A stretch of DNA of 64,000 nt from CAWJLS01 sp963843755. Its GTDB lineage: Bacteria; Acidobacteriota; Thermoanaerobaculia; Multivoradales; DATKCC01. Below are positions 1-7,715 of this stretch, piece after piece (position 1 is the stretch's first letter; each line of letters begins with the position of its first letter). The position numbers and the translations under genes were made by a program. Where the stretch lies: positions 370,544-434,543 of the forward strand of contig CAWJLS010000010.1 of the NCBI GenBank assembly GCA_963843755.1, written 5' to 3'. The notes below the pieces were generated by a model. That model searched no databases. It saw nothing but the letters and a program-made list of their open reading frames with translations, and was not told the origin of the DNA.

Positions 1-443
<443 letters not shown>

Positions 444-469
444 GGCGGGCTCTCCGGCCGAGGGGTCTC

Positions 470-494
470 GAGCCTCGACGGGGCGTCGAGGCTC
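470..494 (+). terminator. Hairpin after xer gene, no U-tract
   Basis: A perfect 10-bp inverted repeat (GAGCCTCGAC / GTCGAGGCTC) with a 5-nt loop lies 27 nt after the recombinase stop codon. It is not followed by a T-run, so it is either a U-less terminator or an RNA 3'-end stabiliser. Confidence 0.5.
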
Positions 495-579
495 AGGAGG
501 CCGCGGCGCGGCCATGATCGGGTGACGTGTGACGGGGAAATGCCCGGGGACGTAAACTCGGTTGAAGAGACCGAGCGTC

Positions 580-1386
580 ATGCGAGAGGAGATCGACAGC
601 CGCGTCCGGCGGGGGAACGTGCGTCTTGCGTTCGCCCCGGCGGGTCTACTGGCGTTCGCGCTGCTGCTGGCGTCGCTCGCCGTCGCCCTGCCGGCCCGGG
701 CCGACCTGGTGGTGCTCGACGACGGCCGCTACTTCAAGGTGACCGCGTTCGAGGTGCACGACGACGCCATGCGTCTGTCGCTTCGCGACGGTGGGCGGAT
801 CACCCTGCCGCTCGCCCGGGTCGCCCACGTGGTCGACGACGAGTGGGTGCCGCCGCCGGCGCCGGTCGAGGACCCGGCCGGATCGGCCGTCCGGAGCTGG
901 CACTTCACCGACGGCGCGGTGGCGCCGGAGGTGCCCTACGGCGCGGAGATCCTCGACGCGGCGCGGGCGAGCAACCTCGACCCGGAGCTGGTGGCGGCGG
1001 TGGTGCGGGCCGAGTCCGCGTTCGATGCCGGCGCCGTCTCGGTGAAGGGGGCGCGCGGCCTGATGCAGCTCATGCCGGCCACCGCCCGGCGCTTCGGCGT
1101 CGCGCCGCAGAAGATCTACGACACCGTCTCCAACCTCCGGGCCGGCACCGCCTACCTCGCCTGGCTGCTCGACCACTTCGAGGGCGACCTCTCCATGGCC
1201 TTGGCCGCCTACAACGCCGGCGAAGGAACGGTGGCGCGCTACGGCGGGGTGCCGCCGTTCCGCGAGACCCGCGGGTATCTCGCGCGGATCTTCCGCTTCC
1301 TCGGCCTGGACGCGGGGGCCGGCGACGGCCGTCTCGGGGACGGCGCGCGGTCGGGTACGGTGACCGCGTCCCTCCCCGGGAGCTGA
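580..1386 (+). CDS. Secreted lytic transglycosylase (SLT domain)
   Basis: This 268-residue protein has an N-terminal signal peptide (hydrophobic run LLAFALLLASLAVALPARA). A small beta-rich segment follows (about residues 36-80), then an SLT/goose-lysozyme fold from about residue 115. The catalytic Glu sits in RAESAFD, followed by the family motifs GARGLMQLMPATA and AYNAGEGTV. Such enzymes cut the glycan strands of peptidoglycan in the periplasm. The ATG at 580 was chosen; an in-frame TTG at 562 is possible, but neither has a strong ribosome binding site. It lies alone between the recombinase gene and the convergent regulator pair. Confidence 0.85.
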   Translation: MREEIDSRVRRGNVRLAFAPAGLLAFALLLASLAVALPARADLVVLDDGRYFKVTAFEVHDDAMRLSLRDGGRITLPLARVAHVVDDEWVPPPAPVEDPAGSAVRSWHFTDGAVAPEVPYGAEILDAARASNLDPELVAAVVRAESAFDAGAVSVKGARGLMQLMPATARRFGVAPQKIYDTVSNLRAGTAYLAWLLDHFEGDLSMALAAYNAGEGTVARYGGVPPFRETRGYLARIFRFLGLDAGAGDGRLGDGARSGTVTASLPGS

Positions 1387-1415
1387 CGCCGCCGGCCGCC
1401 CGGGCGTTCCTCCCC

Positions 1416-1616
1416 TCATCCCACTCCGTCCGGATCGAAGACCTCTTCGATCGTCAGCCCGAACAGCCGGGCGATGCCGAAGGCGAGCGGCAGGCTGGGG
1501 TCGTACTTGCCGTTCTCGACCGCGTTGACCGTCTGGCGGGAGACTCCGAGGCGCTCGGCCACCTCCGCCTGGGACCACGCGTGCTCGGCCCGCAGGACCC
1601 GCAGGCGGTTTTTCAT
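1416..1616 (-). CDS. Small Xre/Cro-type HTH regulator
   Basis: A 66-residue protein made almost entirely of a helix-turn-helix: WSQAEVAERLGVSRQTVNAVE is replaced by the recognition-helix core LGVSRQTVNAVENGKYDP, followed by FGLTIEEVF. This is the YozG/HipB-like mini-regulator family. Its ATG overlaps the stop of the upstream membrane-protein gene (ATGA), so the two are co-transcribed and probably translationally coupled. The inverted repeats at their shared promoter make autoregulation likely; the target is inferred, not shown. Confidence 0.88.
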   Translation of the reverse strand: MKNRLRVLRAEHAWSQAEVAERLGVSRQTVNAVENGKYDPSLPLAFGIARLFGLTIEEVFDPDGVG

Positions 1617-2074
1617 CGGTACCTCCGCATGCCCAGCCACTGGCCGACGCCGGCCATCGCCAGCATGACCGCCACCGGAACCGGCAGGTCGATCGTCGGC
1701 GCTCCGGCCAGCTCCGCCAGCGAGTAGCCGAGGGTGAAGACCACCCCGATGCCGAAGCCGAGGGCGGTCGCCTCCAGGTGGATCTTGCGCACCAGCTCGT
1801 CGGCTTCGCGGAGGAAGCGCACGTAGGCCCTCACCGCCATCACGCCGAGCACGTCGGGCACCAGCGCCACGACCCACCCCGCCGCCGTCGCCTCGGCCAG
1901 GCTCGTCTTGGTCAGGAGGGCCACCGAGGTCACGAACGCCAGGGTGAAGGCGATGACCCAGGCGTTGTAGCGGCGCAGGTTGCGCCGGTCCCGCTCGCTC
2001 AGGTAGCCGTGACAACCCCAGGAAAACCACGGTCTGCGGGATTCGGGTCGGGTTTCGGTCTGTTCTGCGTGCAT
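1613..2074 (-). CDS. Four-helix membrane protein paired with Xre regulator
   Basis: A 153-residue protein with four predicted membrane helices (about residues 34-56, 62-82, 104-125 and 130-146). Between helices 2 and 3 is a charged segment (FLREADELVRKIHLEA) that recurs in hypothetical membrane proteins found beside small Xre regulators. The start at 2074 is preceded by an ideal ribosome binding site (AAGGAGG); an upstream in-frame ATG at 2113 lies in the promoter region and is disfavoured. Function is unknown. The pairing suggests that the membrane protein senses a signal, or is itself controlled, through the HTH partner. Confidence 0.82.
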   Translation of the reverse strand: MHAEQTETRPESRRPWFSWGCHGYLSERDRRNLRRYNAWVIAFTLAFVTSVALLTKTSLAEATAAGWVVALVPDVLGVMAVRAYVRFLREADELVRKIHLEATALGFGIGVVFTLGYSLAELAGAPTIDLPVPVAVMLAMAGVGQWLGMRRYR

Positions 2075-2105
2075 GTCGCGCCTCCTTGTCGTTGAGTAAA
2101 ACATC

Positions 2106-2148
2106 CTTGACAAGTTGGAGTGTACGGTGCTCTTGACGATATGTCAAG
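2106..2148 (-). promoter_or_regulatory. Promoter and dyad operators of the membrane protein/Xre operon
   Basis: On the minus strand a perfect -35 TTGACA (2142-2147) and a -10 TACACT (2119-2124) are separated by 17 nt, placing transcription start near 2112, about 38 nt before the ATG at 2074. A 6+5+6 dyad, CTTGAC-N5-GTCAAG (2132-2148), covers the -35. A second short dyad, CTTG-N-CAAG (2106-2114), lies just after the -10. Both share the CTTG/CAAG half-site, as expected for autorepression by the Xre protein (inference). Confidence 0.75.
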
Positions 2149-2374
2149 TGTGATTGACATCTCGTGGTGAGATGAGCTGGTGAGGCCGGCTGAAGAGGCC
2201 GGCTGGTGGGAGGAGCTCGGGCCACGGAGCTCCGTGAGGGGGGCGTCCCTTCCTCGTCCGTACGGCAGGCATCTTGCGTGGAGCCCCTTGGTACCCTGCC
2301 GCCACGGACACCGCGCAGCGGTTGGGAGCACGACAGAGAGAGCGCGGTGATGAACGACGACGAGGAGGGTTTCG

Positions 2375-3661
2375 ATGAGTGGAGCGGTCGACGTGTTCGA
2401 ACGGTGGGAATCGGAGATCCGGGGGTACTGCCGTATGTATCCCACGGTCTTCGCCTCGGCGTCCAACGCTCGCCAGGTCGACGAAGGGGGCAGGTCGTAC
2501 ATCGACTTCTTCGCCGGCGCCGGCGTGCTCAACTTCGGCCACAACAACCCGCGCATGAAGCGCGCGATGATCGAGTTCCTCGAGGCCGACGGCGTCGCCC
2601 ACAGCCTCGACATGTACACCACGACCAAGCGTGACTTCCTGGAGAAGCTCGTCGCCACGGTGCTCGAGCCCCGCGCCATGGACTACCGGGCCCAGTTCAC
2701 CGGCCCGACCGGCACCAACGCGGTCGAGGCGGCCCTCAAGCTGGCGCGCAAGATCACCGGCCGGGACGATGTCGTCGCCTTCAGCCACGGCTTCCACGGC
2801 ATGACCCTCGGGTCGCTCGCCTGCACCGCCAACGACTACTACCGCCAGGCCGCCGGCGTGTCGCTCGATCACGTCGTGCGGCTGCCGTTCGAGACCGCGC
2901 CGGGCGGTGGCATCGCGGCGCTCGAGGCCTTCGGCGCCGCCCTGGACGACGCCTCGAGCGGCGTCGTCCCCCCCGCGGCCTTCCTGGTCGAGACGATCCA
3001 GGCCGAGGGCGGCGTCCACGTGGCGAGCGCGGAGTGGCTGCGCGCGGTCCAGGAGCTGGCCCACGGCTGCGGCGCGCTGTTCATTGTCGACGAGATCCAG
3101 GTCGGCTGCGGCCGGACCGGTTCCTATTTCAGCTTCGACGGCATGGACCTCCAGCCGGACGTGATCTGCCTGGCCAAGGGGATCGGCGGCTTCGGCACGC
3201 CGCTGGCGATGAACCTGATCAAGCCGGAGCACGACCGCTGGTCGCCGGGCGAGCACACCGGCACCTTCCGCGGCCAGGGCCTGTCGTTCGTCGCCGGCCG
3301 CGAGGCGTTGGCCTACTTCGACGACGACACCCTGACGACCGCGGTCCGGGCCAAGGGCGAGAGGATGCGCTCACGGCTCGAAGCGATCGCCCGCGAGGTG
3401 AAGAAGGACCATCCGGACCGGGACGTCGACGTGCGCGGCCGGGGCATGATCCTGGGCCTGGACATGGCGAAGGGCGACGTGGCCAAGGGCATCGCCACCG
3501 CCTGTTTCGAGGCCGGGCTGCTGATCGGACCGTGCGGAACCGGCGGCCGGGTGCTCAAGCTGATCCCGCCCCTGACCATCGAGGACGCCGACCTGGACGA
3601 AGGGCTGGACATCCTGGCGGCCGCCGTCGCCGACGTTCTGGATAGCGGGGGTGCGCGATGA
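2375..3661 (+). CDS. ectB: Diaminobutyrate-2-oxoglutarate transaminase (EctB/DoeD type)
   Basis: A 428-residue class III PLP aminotransferase. The opening (ESEIRGYCRMYPTVF, then YIDFFAGAGVLNFGHNNP) is characteristic of the EctB group, which interconverts aspartate semialdehyde and L-2,4-diaminobutyrate. The pocket motifs FIVDEIQVGCGRTG and LAKGIGGFGTP (PLP lysine) are present. A strong GGAGGG site precedes the ATG. The next gene overlaps by 4 nt and encodes a DoeA-type hydrolase, and an aldehyde dehydrogenase follows; ectA and ectC are absent. The context therefore favours the degradative role (DoeD) over ectoine synthesis. Without phylogeny, EctB and DoeD cannot be separated by reading alone. 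Confidence 0.85.
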   Translation: MSGAVDVFERWESEIRGYCRMYPTVFASASNARQVDEGGRSYIDFFAGAGVLNFGHNNPRMKRAMIEFLEADGVAHSLDMYTTTKRDFLEKLVATVLEPRAMDYRAQFTGPTGTNAVEAALKLARKITGRDDVVAFSHGFHGMTLGSLACTANDYYRQAAGVSLDHVVRLPFETAPGGGIAALEAFGAALDDASSGVVPPAAFLVETIQAEGGVHVASAEWLRAVQELAHGCGALFIVDEIQVGCGRTGSYFSFDGMDLQPDVICLAKGIGGFGTPLAMNLIKPEHDRWSPGEHTGTFRGQGLSFVAGREALAYFDDDTLTTAVRAKGERMRSRLEAIAREVKKDHPDRDVDVRGRGMILGLDMAKGDVAKGIATACFEAGLLIGPCGTGGRVLKLIPPLTIEDADLDEGLDILAAAVADVLDSGGAR

Positions 3662-4941
3662 GACAGCGCGACGACATGACGTTCCCGTCCGCGGAGTACG
3701 AGCGCCGGCTGGGCGAGCTGCGTGGACGCATGGCGGAGCGCCAGCTCGACGCGGTGATCATCACCGACCCCGAAAACCTGATGTACCTGTGCGACTACCA
3801 GACCACCGGCTACTCCTTCTTCCAGGCCATGGTGGTGCCGGTCGAGGACCCGCCGTTCATGATCATCCGGGCGATGGAGGAGTCGAACGTCCACGCCCGC
3901 ACCTGGGTCGAGCACACCCGCCCCTACCCGGACACCGGCGACGCCATCCAGATGCTGGTCGAGAGCCTGCGCGAGTTCGGCCTGTCCGGCAAGCGGGTCG
4001 GGTACGAGAGGAACAGCTACTTCTTCCCGGCCTACCAGCAGGACCGCATCCACACCACCTTCCTCCGCGGCGAGCTGGTCGACTGCTTCGGCATCGTCGA
4101 GGAGGGGCGGGTGTCGAAGTCGCCGGCCGAGATCGAGATCATGTCCAGGGCGGCCGCGGCCACCGAGGCGGGCATGCGCGCCGGCATCGAGGCCTGCGCC
4201 GCCGGCGTGACCGAGAACGAGATCGGCGCGGCGGTCAGCTCCGCCATGTTCGCCGCCGGCGGCGAGCCGCCGGCCGTGATGCCGTACGTCACCTCCGGAC
4301 CGCGCACCATGATCGGCCACGCCACCTGGGAAGGGCGCTCCGTCCGCCCGGGCGAGCACGTCTTCCTGGAGGTGGGCGGTTGCTTCCGGCGCTACCACAC
4401 GGCGATGATGCGCACGGTGGTGCTCGACGAGCTGTCGCCGTCGATGGAGAAAGCCCAGGAGCGGATGAAGCTGGCGCTCCGGGAGCTCCGCTCGGTGCTC
4501 CGCCCCGGGCTGACCGTCTCCGACGCCGACCAGATCGTGCGCTCGATCATCGTCGAGAACGACGTCGGCGCCCGGCTGGTGACCCGCTCCGGCTACTCGA
4601 TCGGCATCGCCTTCCCGCCGAGCTGGGACGAGGGCTACATCATCAGCCTCAAGGCGGGCGACTCCCGGGTGATCAAGGAGGGCATGACCTTCCACGTCAT
4701 CCCCTGGATGTGGGGCGTCGACGGCGACAAGACGGTCGGCATCTCGGACACCCTCCACGTCACCAGGGACGGCTGCGAGTCCTTCTTCACCCTCGACGAG
4801 GACTTCGTCGCCAAGCCCGAGCACGCCGCCGACCTGCCGCGGAGCGCCAAGGCGCGGCAAGGCGACGGCGAGCCGGCCTCGACGGCCCCGGCGGCCCCGG
4901 CGGCCCCGGCGGCCTCGTCCACCGCCGAGGGAGGCGCCTGA
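3658..4941 (+). CDS. doeA: Ectoine hydrolase-like M24-family protein (DoeA type)
   Basis: A 427-residue protein with a creatinase-like N-domain (about 1-150) and a pita-bread M24 domain. The usual metal-binding Asp positions of aminopeptidase P are replaced (VFLEVGGCFRRYHTAMMRT: Glu and Thr/Ala where Asp residues are expected). This matches the DoeA/EutD ectoine-hydrolase branch. That enzyme opens the ectoine ring to N-acetyl-diaminobutyrate. It overlaps the transaminase stop (ATGA) and is followed by the dehydrogenase (TGATG), so the three form one operon. The C-terminal 45 residues are low-complexity, Ala/Pro-rich and include a 9-nt repeat tract. It could alternatively act on another cyclic amidine or small peptide. 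Confidence 0.75.
   Translation: MRQRDDMTFPSAEYERRLGELRGRMAERQLDAVIITDPENLMYLCDYQTTGYSFFQAMVVPVEDPPFMIIRAMEESNVHARTWVEHTRPYPDTGDAIQMLVESLREFGLSGKRVGYERNSYFFPAYQQDRIHTTFLRGELVDCFGIVEEGRVSKSPAEIEIMSRAAAATEAGMRAGIEACAAGVTENEIGAAVSSAMFAAGGEPPAVMPYVTSGPRTMIGHATWEGRSVRPGEHVFLEVGGCFRRYHTAMMRTVVLDELSPSMEKAQERMKLALRELRSVLRPGLTVSDADQIVRSIIVENDVGARLVTRSGYSIGIAFPPSWDEGYIISLKAGDSRVIKEGMTFHVIPWMWGVDGDKTVGISDTLHVTRDGCESFFTLDEDFVAKPEHAADLPRSAKARQGDGEPASTAPAAPAAPAASSTAEGGA
4884..4919. repeat. 9-nt tandem tract in the 3' end of doeA
   Basis: Three exact copies of GGCCCCGGC followed by a diverged fourth (36 nt). They encode the Ala/Pro tail of the DoeA-type protein. It belongs to the set of short-period tracts seen throughout the window. 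Confidence 0.8.
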
Positions 4942-6329
4942 TGTTGACCGTCATCGATCCGACCACCGGCACGACCGTGCGCGAGGTCGAGGCCGCCGAC
5001 CGGCAGCGCACGGACGCGATCCTGGCCACGGCGGAGACCGCCTTCTCGACCTGGCGCCGGGCTTCGTTCGGCGAGCGCGCTACGGTGCTCCGCGCCGCGG
5101 CCGGGCGCATGCGCGACCCAGACACCCGGGAGCGCCTCGCCCTCCTGATGACCGAGGAGATGGGCAAGCCGATCCGCGAGGCCCGGGGCGAGGTGGACAA
5201 GTCCGCCTGGTGCGCCGAGCACTACGCGGAGCACGCCGAGCAGTACCTGGCGACCGACGTGCTGGCGTCCGACGCGTCGTCGAGCTACGTCCAGTACCTG
5301 CCCCTCGGTCCGGTGCTCGGCATCCTGCCGTGGAACGCGCCGTTCTGGCTGGCGTTCCGGTTCTGCGCGCCGGCGCTCATGGCCGGCAACACCTGCGTCG
5401 TCAAGCACGACCCCCACGTGCCGGGCTGCGCCGCGGCGATCGCCGGGCTGTTCGAGGATCTGCCGGCCGGCCTGAACGCCCCGGACGGGATCGTCCAGTC
5501 GTTGCCGCTCGAGACCCGGGACGTCGAGGCGGCGATCCGCGATCCCCGGGTGCGCGCGGTGTCGTTCACCGGCTCGGACCGGGCCGGGGCGCTCGTCGCC
5601 GCGACGGCCGCGAGCGAGGTCAAGCCGGCGGTGCTCGAGCTGGGCGGCTCCGACCCGGCGATCGTCCTGGCGGACGCGGACCTCGAGAGCGCGGCGGACC
5701 ACATCGCCCTGATGCGGATCATCAACGCCGGCCAGTCGTGCATCGCCGCCAAGCGGATCTTGCTCGAGGCCTCGGTCCACGAGCGCATGGTGGAGCTGCT
5801 GCGGGAGCGGCTGGCGGCGCTCACCGTCGGCGACCCCCGGGACGAGGCCACCGACGTCGGCCCAATCGCCCGCGCCGACCTGCGCGAGACGCTCCACCGG
5901 CAGGTGCGCGAGACGATCGACGCCGGCGCGACTTGCCTATTGGGCGGCGAGCTGCCGGACGGGCCTGGGTTCTTCTACCCGGTGACGCTCCTCACCGGCG
6001 TGACGCCGGAGATGACGGCGTGGCGGGAAGAGACCTTCGGGCCGGTGGCCGTGGTCACCCGGGTGGCCGACGCCGAGGCGGCGCTCCGGCTGGCCAACGA
6101 CACCCGTTACGGCCTGGCGGCGAGCGTGTTCACCGAGCGGACGCGGGGGGAGGCGATGGCCCGGGAGATCGTCGCCGGCCAGGTGGCGGTCAACGGCGTC
6201 GTCAAGACCGACCCGCGGCTACCGAGCGGCGGCGTCAAGCGCTCCGGCTACGGCCGCGAGCTCGGCCCCCACGGCATCCACGAGCTCGTCAACGCCCAGC
6301 AGGTGTGGGTCGGGCCGAAGGTCGGGTAG
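4941..6329 (+). CDS. NAD(P)-dependent aldehyde dehydrogenase (candidate DoeC-role enzyme)
   Basis: A 462-residue ALDH-superfamily enzyme of the succinate-semialdehyde dehydrogenase type. Visible motifs are the oxyanion region LPWNAPFW, the general-base Glu in LELGGSDPA, the catalytic Cys in NAGQSCIAAKR and the cofactor-side motif EETFGPV. It starts at an ATG sharing one base with the stop of the upstream gene. In ectoine breakdown, DoeC oxidises aspartate semialdehyde made by DoeD to aspartate; this is the proposed role here from gene order. From sequence alone, a general succinate-semialdehyde or other omega-semialdehyde substrate is equally possible. Confidence 0.82.
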   Translation: MLTVIDPTTGTTVREVEAADRQRTDAILATAETAFSTWRRASFGERATVLRAAAGRMRDPDTRERLALLMTEEMGKPIREARGEVDKSAWCAEHYAEHAEQYLATDVLASDASSSYVQYLPLGPVLGILPWNAPFWLAFRFCAPALMAGNTCVVKHDPHVPGCAAAIAGLFEDLPAGLNAPDGIVQSLPLETRDVEAAIRDPRVRAVSFTGSDRAGALVAATAASEVKPAVLELGGSDPAIVLADADLESAADHIALMRIINAGQSCIAAKRILLEASVHERMVELLRERLAALTVGDPRDEATDVGPIARADLRETLHRQVRETIDAGATCLLGGELPDGPGFFYPVTLLTGVTPEMTAWREETFGPVAVVTRVADAEAALRLANDTRYGLAASVFTERTRGEAMAREIVAGQVAVNGVVKTDPRLPSGGVKRSGYGRELGPHGIHELVNAQQVWVGPKVG

Positions 6330-6576
6330 GGGGCGAGAAGTCTGCCGGGAGCGGGTCGGGAGGCCCCGCCTCCGGGACGGCGACCGAGCTGGACGGCTGG
6401 GGGATCAACGGCCGCCTCGGTTCGGGCCGCGCCGGATCTGCTTGCTGGTTCGGAGGAATCAGCGTGCGCGGCCCTCAACGCCCTCCAGCGGGTCCTCCCG
6501 ACCCGCTCCGTCTGCACGACGTTCGTCCCCCCACCCCGGGTCGCGGGGTCGGTGGGAGACGTTTCGCCGCCTTGTT

Positions 6577-6783
6577 CTACTGCCTGTAGACCGCGTTCGC
6601 CAGCAGACCGAACGCGAGGGCGGCGGCGACCAGGCAGACGCCACAGCCGACGAAGTCGCCACTCAAGACTGCCGCAAGGGCGGTGACCAGGGCTCCAGCG
6701 CCCGTGAGAAGGCCTCCACTCACGCTGAGTCCTGCGGCAGTGCGTCCGGCTTGGGCCCCGGAGTCTCTCGCTCCGTCTTTCAT
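6577..6783 (-). CDS. Small two-helix membrane protein, unknown
   Basis: A 68-residue reading frame with a charged N-terminus (MKDGARDSG) and two hydrophobic helices (about 18-40 and 45-64) separated by GDFVGCGVC. A weak AAGG element lies about 9 nt upstream of the ATG. No family was recognised. Its spacing from neighbours and helix pattern look like a real small membrane protein, but the evidence is limited. The 247 nt between it and the aldehyde dehydrogenase hold a 6-bp hairpin (6359-6373) and nothing else recognised. Confidence 0.5.
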   Translation of the reverse strand: MKDGARDSGAQAGRTAAGLSVSGGLLTGAGALVTALAAVLSGDFVGCGVCLVAAALAFGLLANAVYRQ

Positions 6784-6896
6784 GGATCAACCTTACTCGC
6801 TGGGATCGCAGAGGCGGTCCGTCCAAAGATTCGGCCGGCAACTGACCTTGGCCAAAAGGCCCGAAGGCGGCGACCGCCTCCGGGCCCCGATCGGTT

Positions 6897-7574
6897 CTAG
6901 ATGCAAAAGGGCTCGTCCGTTCCGCAGCAGCATTGTGGAAGTGCGCTGATGGCGCTCAGGACGTCGAGAGAGTCCGTGAGCTTGACCACCACATATGCTG
7001 CGGCCCGATGCTTCGTGCTTTCTAGGAAGCCCAGGGCAACCCTACGACGAAGGAGCTGACTGATCGCTTGCTCGTCAATCGGCCCCGACGAGTAGAGGAG
7101 TTCGACAGTCTCGGCACGCCCGCTGAAAGCGAACTCGATCCGGGCCGCGACCGTCTCACCCGTGCCTCGCAGATTCTTCGGAAGGCCAGACGAATCGACC
7201 GCCACACCGGGCTCTGGTACCCACCGGTCATTCATGACATGGATGGGCTTCTGGATGATCAGAGTGGCTCCCTGGGCCGGCGCAGCCCTCTGCTGCGACA
7301 CAGCTTGTTCAAACTCCGGGTCTGAGCTCGCCACGACAACTCCGCCTGAAGCGACGGCCCACTCGTCCAGGATGAAGTTCTTCCCGGATCGCTTCTCGAT
7401 ACGGCGAAGAGGGAAGACGACAGGACGAGAATCCTGGGTCCTTCCAGGGACTACTTCCGCTTGAGGACTCATCGAAATCCGACGGCTCAAGTTGCTGCCG
7501 GCGTTCAGGTTCATCGATACCGTCGTGGTATTGGTCGTCCCCGAACCGCAGCCAGGCGAGACTGGCAGTGTCAA
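6897..7574 (-). CDS. Orphan protein with Cys-rich C-terminus; start uncertain
   Basis: A 225-codon frame of lower GC content and less biased third positions than its neighbours. The body reads as a normal folded protein (GSGKNFILDEW-like segment, VARIEFAFSGRAETVELLY, DEQAISQLLRRRV) and ends with CCCGTDEPFC. The first residues resemble the end of a lipoprotein signal (LPVSPGCGSG), but only a TTG at 7574 opens the frame and an in-frame stop lies 12 nt further upstream. An ATG 22 nt upstream is in another frame. Either the start is a TTG with a clipped signal, or a frameshift has broken the signal peptide. No family recognised; the composition suggests acquisition. Confidence 0.6.
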   Translation of the reverse strand: MTLPVSPGCGSGTTNTTTVSMNLNAGSNLSRRISMSPQAEVVPGRTQDSRPVVFPLRRIEKRSGKNFILDEWAVASGGVVVASSDPEFEQAVSQQRAAPAQGATLIIQKPIHVMNDRWVPEPGVAVDSSGLPKNLRGTGETVAARIEFAFSGRAETVELLYSSGPIDEQAISQLLRRRVALGFLESTKHRAAAYVVVKLTDSLDVLSAISALPQCCCGTDEPFCI

Positions 7575-7715
7575 GGGCAGGAGCGCGGGGTGTCATGCGG
7601 GCGGTCGCTCCATGGGTCGCTCCCCCATCGCAGAGGCTTGGCCCGGAGCCTTGCTGGCGAGTCTCTTGAGGAATTCGAACTGGTGAAAGTTGAAGTCGGG
7701 TGCAGCACGCCTCGG

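Noticed and set aside
2375..3661. Ectoine biosynthesis cluster (ectABC)
   Set aside because: Only an EctB-type gene is present, and its partners are catabolic in type; ectA and ectC are absent.
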